From: Cylindrotheca closterium
Lineage: Eukaryota; Bacillariophyta; Bacillariophyceae; Bacillariales; Bacillariaceae
Direction: 5' to 3'
DNA: 49,791 nucleotides
NCBI GenBank assembly: GCA_933822405.4
Contig: CAKOGP040000657.1
Location: forward strand, 1 to 49,791
Position numbers and translations under genes: made by a program. Below, one piece after another: positions 30,763-41,692 of the stretch (the first letter of the stretch is position 1; every line of letters starts with the position of its first letter). Under the pieces are notes generated by a model, which was given only the letters and a program-made list of their open reading frames with translations, searched no databases and had not been told where the DNA came from.

Positions 30763-31401
30763 TTAGCTACCAATTGATTCCCTTGTATCAATCGCTGCAA
30801 GACATATCGCTTCCGAGACGGCATGACGACAGGCGTGTCCATAAATCCTCGCAAGGTGTTCAGCGTCTTTCCATGTCTCAGCAGGGTCAGAGCAGGTTTT
30901 GCTTTGTTCTTTCAAGACGGTGAGAATGGTACGGCGGATAAGTATTCGTCGGGTTTGATGTTCACTCGGCGTCATGTTCTCCAATCCTCTAGTCGTCTCA
31001 TTTGGATCCAAGGATTTGTTTTGGGCCATTTTTTCAACCGTTTTGATTGTATTGACGCGAATGGCTCTGGCTTCTGCTGCAGAGTACCAAACCTTTTGCT
31101 TTTGGTCCTTGGAAATCTCCTTGTGAGACGGTATGAGTCGTACTCGTACACCGCTACTGAACTTCACAACCGCCTTATCCTTCTGATGGGTTTTGCCATT
31201 CGCATTCTTCTGGCTTGGCGGATTGCTATCAGACAAAGTGAATGCTTCAAGCTGTGACATGGCTGAAGAGACAATGGATGCTGACTTCTTCGTCTTGGGT
31301 CGGGGTGAGGAGAAGAAGCCAGCAAATCCACAGCGGGAGAAGACACTTGATTGGTTGCTGCCGACTTCCAAGTCGACGAAGTTTTGTTCCAATGGAGGCA
31401 T
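30763..31401 (-). CDS. RGLE-family protein, tandem copy B
   Basis: I start at MPPLEQNFVDL (ATG complement at 31399-31401) because copy A starts the same way; the frame is open upstream to 31596, but that part is unlike the neighbour. This gives 212 aa. Shared blocks with copy A: VKFSSGVRVRLIPSHKEISK, QKQKVWYSAAEARAIR, TVEKMAQNKSLDPNETTRGLE, MTPSEHQ, TILTVLKEQ, LARIYGHACRHAVSEAICLAAID. Copy A lacks the extra segment near residues 22-50 here (PRPKTKKSASIVSSAMSQL). Soluble, basic, no signal peptide. Both copies point the same way, 1.1 kb apart, consistent with tandem duplication followed by marked divergence. Function unknown. Confidence 0.8.
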   Translation of the reverse strand: MPPLEQNFVDLEVGSNQSSVFSRCGFAGFFSSPRPKTKKSASIVSSAMSQLEAFTLSDSNPPSQKNANGKTHQKDKAVVKFSSGVRVRLIPSHKEISKDQKQKVWYSAAEARAIRVNTIKTVEKMAQNKSLDPNETTRGLENMTPSEHQTRRILIRRTILTVLKEQSKTCSDPAETWKDAEHLARIYGHACRHAVSEAICLAAIDTRESIGS

Positions 31402-32535
31402 TGTGGAGACTGTGATTGCCGACGGCTTTGCAAAGTAATTTACGCTGCTGATAAATTGTGAGGAATGTTGCAAACGGAAGGGACTATCCCAAAAATAGTG
31501 TTCGCACTCCATTAAAAATATATGGTTTCTTTTAGAAACAGAAATTCCTTTGGTCGCCGTATTTGGCGTGTTTCCATTCAATTGTTTCTTTGTCACCCAT
31601 CACAACACAATCGGTCGCAAAAAGGCATATATCTTTGAATTTTTTACACGTTGTCATGGAATCCATTTGCCACTGTGCAAAATGTCCCGCTGGAATGTGA
31701 TCGAGGATAGATATAGGTATGAACAAACATCGCACATCGAACAACCAAACTCCTCTGACAAATCAATAGATGTACCGGTATATAGCAGCTATTGTACCAT
31801 GTCAAATGTCAGAAGATATGACCCCATCGGCGAAATTGCGAATTAAAAAGCCTGGTCAACAAACTGTAATAATACTACAACATCATTGCCCTCGCGGAGA
31901 GTTTTGATGAGAACTTTGACAATAGTTGTTGCGAGTTTGATATGCCCCACTTGTCTCAAAAGTGCATACTGTATTCACGGTTCGCCAGAATTTTTGTGGC
32001 ATTTGAAGCATTCTTATTGCTTGTCCTCTGTGATGTACTAGTAGTACCTACTATGCTCTACGACAAGCAAGAAAGACAGCATTCTTGCAAACATTCTGAT
32101 GCCTTTGTTCTAGTATCGTTATGTTTCTAAGAAGTCTTCGTAAGACTTGTGACAAGATGGGACCGCTCCTGAAGTGGTCTCATCGTTCCTTGGCCCAATT
32201 CGATTGATCCCAACTCCTACCGTACGACGCGACTATTGGCCAAAACAATTGTTCGTGAAGAAACGGCAGACGAAGCCTCCAAGCCTCTCAACATACTGTA
32301 GGTATCAATCGTACGGATCGTACCTTCAAGGCAAGAGGGAATCCTTGTTTCATTTGGTGTTCGGATAGATCAAATCATAAATCTGAATTCCCAATGTCGA
32401 AGGACTATTGTAGATCCACGTCAGTTGTATCCTTCTGACATGACAAATAAGATAAGATCCATCATCGATCGCCGCTGCCAATAATAATCAGGGGACAGTA
32501 CGGTACCTTCATCAAACAACCTCTAAGATAGCAAC
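31402..32535. other. Intergenic 1.1 kb between divergent genes
   Basis: Contains only short ORFs and one TGTACCGGTATATA word near 31772. No recognisable gene. Both ends should hold promoters. Confidence 0.55.
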
Positions 32536-33654
32536 ATGATGGTTCCTTCTCATTTCCAAGTCGCTCTCCACTTCCTTCTTCTCTTTCTATCCTTGAACGC
32601 AAATGCCTTTCTGTCCCATGAAACATCACGACCAACAAGATCGATATCATCCATCACCACGACCCATCATCCTAATAGTCTCACCATCACTGCATTGAAC
32701 CTTCAAAGGTCAACGGTACGAGAGGCCATTGACTGGTTTCAACAAGAACCATTGGAAACGCTGTTACCCAAAGCCGATGCACTGCAAATATTGGATGAAC
32801 TAGTGTGTAATGAAACTTTGATTGATGACAGTGAAGCGCTGGTGGAAAAAAATTGGGCCAAGATTGAATCCCGAATTCAAGATGAAAATCGATCGCCCAA
32901 GGAACTCCTTGGAGAAGAAACCTGTGATCGCTTGCTGAAGTCAGTTGCCAATGCTGATATATATGACAACGAAGCCGTCCGTGCCTTTTTGAGCAGTGAT
33001 GCAATTAACACTTTGTTTGCCAAGATTCTATGTACGTATGGAAATAATAATGATGTGATCATTTCTTGTCAAGTCTATCATACGTCTCGTATTCGCCTCA
33101 CTCTTTTTCTTTTCTTTTCTTTCAATCGTTTAGACGACGGTATCTATGAATTCTTTCAGACGATTGATGTCTTTGGCAATCTGATTTCCAATTTGCCCAT
33201 TATTGGTCCCATTCGCAATCAAATCCGCGACGAAACCAAGCGAAATTTGGACCGTACTCTTGGTCCACTAGTCCAAGGCTTTCTTCGGAGCTACACCAAG
33301 GTTGCGGTCTTGCAGGCTAGTGATTTCATCATGTCTCCGAGCAATAAGAAATCCTTTGGAAATGCCAATGTGCGTCTGGTATCGAGTATCTTGGATCGTC
33401 CCATTAGTTCGCTATTGCCTCCACCCGAAATGGCAGCAGGGCTACGAAAGGATCTCTTTGATTACGTCCGAACTGTCAAGGTGGAAGATCTGGAACAATA
33501 TGCCGATTTTGTCTATGATTATTTGGGGGACAAGAGTTTGAATCGTTTGGTCAATGTCAATCGGATCTTGGATTCCTCGCCTACCCTTGACGCTACAGTG
33601 GAACGAGTTGTTCGCCGGGCATTTGTAAATGCACTTACGGAAGAGTCGTCATGA
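32536..33654 (+). CDS. Plastid-targeted protein of unknown function
   Basis: Exons 32536-33031 and 33134-33654 give 338 aa. The 102-nt intron (GTACGT..CGTTTAG) is a multiple of three and contains no stop, so the unspliced frame is also open (372 aa). The T-rich run before the TAG and the fit of the joined residues (KIL-YDGIYEFF) favour splicing. The signal peptide MMVPSHFQVALHFLLLFLSLNANA is followed by Phe (ANA|F), a typical diatom plastid presequence, then a Ser/Thr/His-rich transit-like part. The mature protein is mostly helical with no clear membrane span: TVREAIDWFQQEPLETLLPKAD, a segment FGNLISNLPIIGPIRNQIRDETKRNLDRTLGPLVQGFL, and DYLGDKSLNRLVNVNRIL near the end. I do not recognise the family. 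Confidence 0.8.
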   Translation: MMVPSHFQVALHFLLLFLSLNANAFLSHETSRPTRSISSITTTHHPNSLTITALNLQRSTVREAIDWFQQEPLETLLPKADALQILDELVCNETLIDDSEALVEKNWAKIESRIQDENRSPKELLGEETCDRLLKSVANADIYDNEAVRAFLSSDAINTLFAKILCTYGNNNDVIISCQVYHTSRIRLTLFLFFSFNRLDDGIYEFFQTIDVFGNLISNLPIIGPIRNQIRDETKRNLDRTLGPLVQGFLRSYTKVAVLQASDFIMSPSNKKSFGNANVRLVSSILDRPISSLLPPPEMAAGLRKDLFDYVRTVKVEDLEQYADFVYDYLGDKSLNRLVNVNRILDSSPTLDATVERVVRRAFVNALTEESS

Positions 33655-34585
33655 GGAGTTCGATTTGAATAGCTAGCCCAGCAGTAGTAGGATGAGCACC
33701 TTCTTTCAGTGAGTGGTGCCACCACCGTCATTCATACTACCTCGCTAGAGTAGTACTAGTAGTAGCTGCCTACTAGAAATACAGTAAATGATCTCACCAC
33801 CATAGAGTGCTGCTGAGTGGATAGTAATCGGGGTCTTATGGAAGACAGTATTTAACGTTGGTATTATAATGCGTTTGTGTATTACCTTTGAATTTAGCTC
33901 TTCCAAGCAAGTTGCTCACTTGGATACTAGACCATACAGTACAGTACGTGTACCGCGCGCATCGTCTTTCTATTTTGATACTCAAATCGTACCTAGTTCC
34001 TGTACCGGTACCACTACAACACCCACGGGAATCTTAGATGCAACCTCTCAGATTCTCATGGGTCGACCGAACATGCGACCGACTCTCAGAACAATTAGGA
34101 TACGACGAGTCGTGATAACGAATGGCGAAGGCTGAGGAAGATACGTACGATGCTTTGACGACGCACGGACTTTTGATCTTTGACTGTTTCACGTTTCAAT
34201 GAGGACGAATGGTTGGGCAATGCTGGCTTGGAGATCGATTTTTGACAATTTGGTGCCAGACAGACACTTATTCGAACTCCCGTGCCACTTAATGAAATCA
34301 CTCCAAACTCCAGCTTCTTTTCTGTCTTGGATTACCACACGATTGAACGACGTTGAGTTCTTTAACTAACGTGGTAGTAGTTTGTTGTACTTGTAGTTTA
34401 CGATCAATTTTTCTTTCATGGAAACCAAAACAACGATCTGAGGGATCGATTGGCTTTGAATCCCACAGTTGCAAAAATACAATCTTGGCTTCCATTTGTG
34501 TTTCATCGTATGTCTAACACTCGTATCGCTAGAATCATTGAACAATACAATACGGTACAATTCAAAGCACAGTAAGCAACTCAAA
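33655..34585. other. Intergenic 0.9 kb between plus-strand genes
   Basis: Short ORFs only. One TGTACCGGTACCAC cluster lies near 34000. An in-frame upstream ATG at 34469 would extend the next gene, but I prefer the ATG at 34586. Confidence 0.5.
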
Positions 34586-35914
34586 ATGTCTGGCTTAGAT
34601 AGCATCGCTCTCGCTGTGGCGCACTTAGAAGAACGTCAAAAGGAATCCAATCCCGCGATTCTTGGCAGAAATCCCTCAGATGCTTCTGCTGCGTCTTCTG
34701 TAATCCCAGTGAACGCTGCATCTGCATCTGCCTCAGCTGCTAATTCAGCTTCACAGACCATGGCTCCAGCAGCCTCGTCTCTCTCACACAATAGAAGGTC
34801 TCTGCCTTCCAATCACATACCTTCTCCGCCACCTCGAGCAATTCATGTGTCGCCTGCTGCTCGTGTGGTTTCTGTGGATGAGCCATCTTTTAATGCTGCT
34901 CATGCCATGGCAAAATCACACCCACCAAGCAGAAACAACAACAGCACTGTTGACTGCAATACTAACAATAACGGAAACAGCACCTTTGGCTGCATCCTTG
35001 CGGATCCAATCAAGTGGCTTCAGAAGACTCAAGACAGACCTCCGCTTCTGCCACCTTCCGATCTGGTGCAAAAAGTGGAACCTGCAGATGTGCTCTGTGG
35101 AAGGGGTGGTGAAACCAATCACCATCCAGGCAATGTCCAGTACCGCCTACTGGTCAAGGCCTTTCAACCTCTCTATGTTTCTGCCAAACGTAGAGACAAG
35201 CCCCTGATTGCGCAGTGCATTGTGTACAGTGTACGTCAAGCGGGAGGACGGTTCCTCAAGCGTGCAAACGACAAGGAATGGAAGGATGTCGGTAACACCA
35301 AGGCTAGAGAAAAGACCAGTCAAGCTCTACGTGAAGGTGCTCCTGAACTACGAGGAGACGCCGTTCCAAAGATGATGCCCAAGCAGCAAATGTTGATGCC
35401 TACGGCACCTCCACAGATGCCTCCTTCACCAGCTCCGGGACAGCCCATGTCCTTTGTTGAGGCTAGATTCCTTTCTGCTCTCTTGGCACAACAAGCAGCG
35501 CTTACCCGCTCTGTGGTGGTCAATCAACATCCACAGCATCAGCACCAGCACCAGCAGCCACCTTCTGGTCAGAATGTGAATGTGAGTCATCCTCCAAGTC
35601 ATCCTCCAATGGCTCCGGCATCTGCTGCCAATGTCATTCTTCCGCAACCAGAATACCTGCAACAACAACAGCAACCACAAAAACAGTCGTTGCCACCCTT
35701 GCAACCACCCACAGCTGCTGTTCCGCAAGCACCATCCACGACTCCAGCGGCATCTGAAAATACCACCACCCGCAAACGACCTGCAGTCGTATCCGATGGC
35801 CATTCCGACTCGGATAGCATCGGTAGCAATTCGTCGTCTTCCGCCAAGGGTATTCCTCTGAAAAAACGCTTCAAAATGAGATTTCAACAAGAATCCTCGT
35901 CATCAAGTGCCTAA
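34586..35914 (+). CDS. DUF6824-domain protein
   Basis: I start at MSGLDSIALAVAHLEERQ (34586), giving 442 aa; the open frame reaches back to 34469 but that lead is unlike a conserved start. Residues 1-160 are Ala/Ser/Pro-rich. A DUF6824 domain spans about 165-255: VEPADVLCGRGGETNHHPGN, YRLLVKAFQPLYVSAKRRDKP, IVYSVRQAGGRFLKRAND, EWKDVGNTKAREKTSQALREG. The pattern DVL.GRGG..N.HPGN..YR.LV and GGRFL.......W..VG...A.EKTSQALRE is the family's signature. The rest is Gln/Pro-rich with a Ser/Asp tract and a basic end (KGIPLKKRFKMRF) that could be a nuclear signal. DUF6824 proteins are numerous in diatoms. Their biochemical role is unknown, and a regulator is a reasonable guess from the layout. Confidence 0.9.
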   Translation: MSGLDSIALAVAHLEERQKESNPAILGRNPSDASAASSVIPVNAASASASAANSASQTMAPAASSLSHNRRSLPSNHIPSPPPRAIHVSPAARVVSVDEPSFNAAHAMAKSHPPSRNNNSTVDCNTNNNGNSTFGCILADPIKWLQKTQDRPPLLPPSDLVQKVEPADVLCGRGGETNHHPGNVQYRLLVKAFQPLYVSAKRRDKPLIAQCIVYSVRQAGGRFLKRANDKEWKDVGNTKAREKTSQALREGAPELRGDAVPKMMPKQQMLMPTAPPQMPPSPAPGQPMSFVEARFLSALLAQQAALTRSVVVNQHPQHQHQHQQPPSGQNVNVSHPPSHPPMAPASAANVILPQPEYLQQQQQPQKQSLPPLQPPTAAVPQAPSTTPAASENTTTRKRPAVVSDGHSDSDSIGSNSSSSAKGIPLKKRFKMRFQQESSSSSA

Positions 35915-36835
35915 AGCGGAGGTGTGTTAGTAGAGTCTTGTTCGTTTTGGGGTTTGGGCCACAAACAATTTATCTTCCTAATAAGAATTTTAAAAACTAT
36001 TATAATTCTACGCAACACAATTTACAATAAAATCTATCTATTGCACCACCTACTATTACTTAGCTCAGATACTATTTCCTACAGTACAGTACACCAGCAC
36101 ACCTTTCGAGTACTACAGTAAGACGGTTCGTGGGATTCAAACATCTGTTGAGGCTCTCAAGCCGACCACGATTTTGTGGACGACAGATTTAGCTGTCAAA
36201 AATCTCGCGGACTCTCAACGGAAAAACCATCCAAATTCGCGGATGAGTTTGAATCGTCCCCCAGAAGCTGTACATATATTTTGTAGTTGGATTATTCCCC
36301 CAATAAATTCCTTAGTCGCAGTAGTCGACACCAAACCAATTTTCACATTAGCATTCTCGCGTACAGGTATAGTGATGATAACAGGACAAACCACGAAGTT
36401 GACAAAGCTATTTCGTCCATTCTATTATAGAGACTCCGCACTGTCAAACCTTAGCAATATATGGTAAGTCAAGAACACCGCCGATTCAGGTTGGTATCGC
36501 TCTGCAATTCCAGGTAAGTCAACGCTCCTTGTGTTGCCGGGATACGGGGCCTCTGCTGTAACATGAATATGAACTTTTGGTACTACTGCATCGCAAACCG
36601 TTTGTCGGAACGCATTCTGGCATTAAGCCATCTCTCCGGTCCTGCAGTATTTCCATGCCATGGAGCTGTCGTTTGTGTTGACCGTGTACGTGAAGGTAAA
36701 CATACTAAAGTATATGCAAACATTCCCTGAACGATGCCGGTCCTTGAAAGAGTGCCACCGGTGATGGGGCCTCTGCTACAACGCGTATATGAAAGTATAG
36801 GCGCAGTGGCTGGGCGAGTGCACCATATTATACAA
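35915..36835. other. Intergenic, no gene; short duplicated segment
   Basis: The words ggggcctctgct and a following tatgaa recur at 36546-36573 and 36766-36792, 220 bases apart, hinting at an old duplication. No ORF of note. The AATC satellite begins at the right end. Confidence 0.5.
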
Positions 36836-37251
<416 letters not shown>

Positions 37252-38455
37252 ATTTGTCTGGATGGTTCCATGCTTCTTGGAAGTTCTTTGGTTCTTTGTA
37301 GTTGGTGTCTTCCGCTTCTTCGTTTTCCACAATATTTTCCATCATTTCTTCTGTCACTTGTAGCGCTAGATCTGGCCACTGTAAATCCGGATTCATCATC
37401 ATGTTTGCAACATCGTTTTCATTGAATAGTGGTCCACTTTGATCCCCTGTGAAGTCGATTTCTTCTTCTTCTTCCGTTGGCACTTCTGTTGTTCGAACAC
37501 GAGTTGCTGTCTCCCTTCCTGATTTGGAATTTGCAGTTGCCAATCTCGTTTGGGTCCGAGTACGAAGTATTGGTTGGGTCCCATGTCGGTCCGTGTCCCA
37601 TGTTCGTAAATCTTGCTGCCATCTGGGAATTGGTGCTGTAGTCGCCGGTTGTTGCGTTGGCCCAAATCGTGTAACTCGTTGTGGATTTGCTCCCGAGTCC
37701 AATTGTACTGCTGGTATTGTTGCCGTCTCTGCTGGTGCTGCAGCTGTTGGAATCGGTCCCGGTTCTGGCGTTGTTATGTTTGCGTCATTGGTGTGAGTTG
37801 TTGGTGCTTGTGTAATATCATTGTCATGGACCGTTTCCAATAGAATTTCCTGTGTCAATCGTAGTGTGTTGGTTTTCTTGATTCCCTTCCAATCTCCGTA
37901 GCTCTTGTTCAACCATGACACATCTCGACTTGAACTGATTCGCTTTGTCTTTGGATCATAGAATTTGTAAGTGTCTCCGCTGGAGTTATCTGCGTATCCA
38001 ACAAACATAACTGTTCTTCCACGGTCTTTCAGTTTACCCTTGATCTTTGTGTGTACCTTGATCACTGCCATTTCACTAAACGTTCTCAAATGTCTTGCAA
38101 ATCTAGCTTCTCGTTTCCAGAATTTTTGATGTGACTTTTGTTCACCACGTTGATAGACAAGTGCTGTGTCCAATTTTGTTGCTGTATCTGCTGTTTCTGC
38201 CCATAGATTGCCACGCATCGTTTCTGTCATCCGAGCAGTGTTTGTCATTGCTCAAACGCGTCCGAAAGCCGTTGCGAACTTCCTTTCAACTCGTCCATTT
38301 CGCTGTGGTGTATTGGGCGCTGTGAATTCAAAGGTCAAACCAAGTCCTTCATTCTTTGCTTAATCTTGGAACTGCATGTTCTCTCCAGCTCTGTCACATC
38401 GAATCTTTTTGACTTTGAATCCTTTCGCATTTAGGTCCTTCACCAAAGCTATCAT
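37252..38455 (-). pseudogene. Copia integrase, C-terminal part to start of RT
   Basis: The region from 38455 down carries the third part of the integrase catalytic core, with IALVKDLNAKGFKVKKIRCD and ENMQF, then a TAA. It continues in frame with TPQRNGRVERK, whose Glu is the likely last catalytic residue of the DDE triad, then a TGA before the open frame 38248-37252. That frame has the copia integrase tail (GYADNSSGDTYKFYDPKTKRISSSRDVSWLNKSYGDWKG) and a long Thr/Pro-rich linker, and ends in the first RT residues. It is not functional. Confidence 0.8.
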
Positions 38456-38928
38456 TGTTGGGATATGACGAAATATGAGTTTTTACGTTCCAAAAGAAAT
38501 TATTCAAGTACGAGGTTTTCGACACGTGCGATCGGAATTTGAGTCTGTCGGACAATCTGTATCCACACAAAAAGGAAAAGATCCTGTACAAGTGGAATAT
38601 TGATGTTGTGTACGATGCAGTAGGGAATAATGCAAGATGTCCCAAAGTACTGCATTCAACACAGAATTGTCGTAGAAGTCGAATCGAGTTCTGTAAACAA
38701 AGGATTTTCCAAGGGAAAATCGTCGAACTCACTTTTGTGATTGAATCATCAATTCAAGCCAAACATTAATCAAATAGGAACAATTTCACTCAAAGTATAC
38801 CTATACATAGGAGAACTATTGTCGTGAAAGTGTTGTACAGTCGATTACGAATTTAGATTGCAGAGAGTTTGTTCAGAGCGCTAAAGGCACTCACGATAGA
38901 GCACATTTTGCTTTATTCTAACAATCAT
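38451..38928. mobile_element. Solo LTR with 5-bp target-site duplication
   Basis: A 468-base insert (38456-38923) begins TGTTGGGATATG and ends TTCTAACA on the plus strand, with TG..CA ends and the short inverted repeat TGTT..AACA. It is flanked on both sides by ATCAT (38451-38455 and 38924-38928). It splits the copia integrase exactly between the KSETSAKM and IALVKDL parts. There is no internal coding region, so it is a solo LTR left after recombination between the LTRs of a second element. Its orientation is not certain. Confidence 0.8.
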
Positions 38929-39390
38929 CTTAGCACTTGTTTCGCTTTTCTTCTTTAGGAACATTGAAAATATGAAATCGGATGCGTTGTCCATCACTTG
39001 GAGCAAAATTTATTTCCACCCGCGCTCTTCTTCTTTACACTGGATATATCAATCATTACTTCTTCCCCTGGGACTTCGGATCTGTCAACTGGCTCCTTCG
39101 AGATGTTTGCTTGTCTCGATTTTGCCAATTCACAGTTCTCACACTCTATTGTAGTTTCAAGTTGTATGTATGTGCTGTATTTCAAAGTATTGCTTCTCCT
39201 GGGTGTCCGTACATCTCATGGAACTTTGCTATGCTGATTTCCCTTCCTGCTTCCAATACGGCGTATGCACCTTCTGTTGTCATCTGTTCCATTTCTGCTG
39301 CCATGATGAATCCAGAACTTGTTGGGAATATTCTGTCAAATCCAATAGTTGTCGATCCATGGGTCACTGTGATGATTCCCGAGGTCAAAG
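38929..39390 (-). pseudogene. Copia GAG-pre-integrase and integrase N-terminal part
   Basis: In several frames this reads REISIAKFHEMYGHPGEAIL, then a stop, then CENCELAKSRQ (the HHCC zinc module), EVMIDISSVKKKSAGGNKF with the first catalytic Asp, and, after a one-base shift near 39003, VMDNASDFIFSMFLKKKSE. The frame is broken at least three times, including a shift near 39376 relative to the protease frame. The fragment stops at the solo LTR. Confidence 0.75.
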
Positions 39391-41507
39391 CCCTTGTCCA
39401 TTGCGGCCGTAAGACTGAAAAGATTGCACCACAGCTCAGGTACGAATTTGACTTTCGTTAGTACCATCATGATTACCTTTCCATTTGTTTGCTTCACTCG
39501 CAGCTTGAGCTTGCCAATCTTAGTTGCCACGATAGTTTTGCCACTTCCAACTTTGATCTCCTCTCGAATAACATCGTAGTCGTACAGGTTGGTGTCATCA
39601 TTGCACATATGTGTACTCGCTGCACTGTCTCCAAACCAAGTCTGTGGTGTCAGTTTCATCTCCTCGGATTTCCATTTATCCATGTTGGCCATTGCGATTC
39701 CGTTTCGGGTCAAGTTGATTTCATCTTGGATGCTTGTTTCAGTCTGCACTGTTGACTCATCATCCCCATCACCGTCATAGTATGGCTCATCGTTGGTATG
39801 AATCAAGTTGTCATCGTCATCATCGCTATCGTCATCATCACTATCGTCATGATCGCTATAATGTTGTTGTCGTGCAATCAATTGTGGGATCTCGTCATAT
39901 ATCAAGTCGTCATCAGAGATGTTGTCGTGTCGGCCAATCAATGATACCTCATCATGTCCATGGACAACACCATGTCTGCTGACCAAAGGTGGTGGAATGT
40001 CATCATCGTCAGAGTCGTCTGAGTCTGAGTTGTATTCGGGCATTCTGTTATTATGGTCCCATTCGTCTGATGCGTAGTGCTTAGCCTTCATCGTCCGTTC
40101 CACTAATTGTGGGATCTCGTCCCCATCTGAATTGTATGTACCAGATCCGTCAACATCAGAATAGCGTTTGATCTCAATCTCTTCTGTGACAAAAGCGTAT
40201 TCACTTGTAGGCTTTGTCGCGTGGAATGTCTCGTCGTTTTTCGCGTCGCAATCATTTTGTCCGAAGTTCGCCATAAAATTATCAAAGAAATCATCGTGAA
40301 GGAAATTTCCGTGCTCGTGAACTTTGTCGTTTGGATCTTCCACGATAGTATGCACGATCACTTCATCATCTACTTCTTCATCTTCACAATCACTCTCTTC
40401 GCATTCTTCATTCCACTCGAACCAAAAGTTCTTTTTCTGTGTTGGCTCCGCTGGGGCAATAAGTGTCTCTGTTGCCATCAGCATTACCTCAGCAACATCG
40501 TCGTCATCATCATCGTTGTTGTTGCTGTTGTTGTTGTTACCATTGTTGCCAGTGGTGCCGTTGTTTCGGTTCTCTGGGTTTCTTCTGCATTCATGCTTCT
40601 TGTGGCCTCTGATACCACAGTGGAAACAGGTTCCAAGGAAAGCTCCTCGTCCACCTCCATTGTATCGATGTCTGCCACCGTTGTTCTGCTTCCTTTCGCC
40701 TCCTTGTCGTGTCGCTTGTGTTAGTTCAGGGCAAGTTAGCTTCTTGTGTCCATACTTTCCACAGTTGTTGCAGTTGCCTTTGAATTGACCAGTTACCAAA
40801 GCGACATCTTTGTCTTCTTTGTCTTCGTCGTCGTCATCACCTTCTGTTGCATTGGCGAAGTCCTCGTGTGCAGAATTCAGTTCTTCCTTGATGTACTTAA
40901 TGGTGAGTGTGTTCGCTTTCATCATTTTCTCGAAGTCCTTTTGCTCTTGTCTGTACTTCAAAGGCAAACTTCCAATGATGTGAATGAATTGGTCCTCTTC
41001 ACTTACTGGGTGCTTCATCTCTTCCAAACGGACACAAATCTTGCTGAGTTCGGTGATCCACGAAGCTGGATTAGCAAACTTCTCAAGGTGACACTTGTTT
41101 AGCTTGCTCTTCATCTTGATGTACGAGGTGATCGTCTTTGGCTCATACTCATCCTTCAACTTGTCCCATGCTTCTTTCGCGTTTCCTTTTGGGTAGTTGA
41201 CTTTGTCTCTGCTTCCGGCTACCAAATTGAAAGCAACCTTTCCTTCTGCCGTGTCAGTATTCATGCTGATCATCAAGTCACTGAAGGCTTTGATGTTCAC
41301 CTCGCTGATCTCCTCGTCTTCCTTAATCTTTGCTGCGTCAGTTTCAGCATCCATCTCTGGTTTGGTTCGTAGAGTCACTTCTCCAGTGATCACTCAGTCG
41401 AATCTTTTGATGCTAGCTCTTGCTACGTACTTAAATCCAAAGGTATCGTAGTCTTCAGGTTCTCCACTGAATTGGAATCGTGGAGTTCTCTCTTCGTATT
41501 CACTCAT
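39336..41507 (-). pseudogene. Copia gag-protease with in-frame stop
   Basis: The natural start is the ATG at 41507 (MSEYEERTPRFQFSGEPEDY). A TGA at 41396-41394 interrupts the frame after 37 codons; the remaining 685 codons are open to 39336. Domains: a gag core (WDKLKDEYEPKTITSYIKMKSKL, UBN2-like), two CCHC zinc knuckles (CNNCGKYGHKKLTC and CFHCGIRGHKKHEC), a long acidic Asp/Asn-rich stretch and the retropepsin core WFGDSAASTHM, with DSAA where DSGA is usual. The frame is lost just after the protease (FDLG). Confidence 0.85.
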
Positions 41508-41692
41508 CTTGCTCTCTTTTTCGTTCTTTTCTCTCTTATATTTTCTCTTTCACTCTCTCCTGACAATTGCGATATCTCGGTCGTTATCGATTTCAGCTCT
41601 CTCTTCTAGCTTACGATAAGACACCTCTTTCTCTTATTGTTCTTACTAATAATCAAACTTCTCTTGGAATTCAGATCTGACGTTTCGAAACG

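Noticed and set aside
38394..38732. 112-codon minus-strand ORF
   Set aside because: It lies mostly inside the solo LTR and runs into the broken integrase in another frame.
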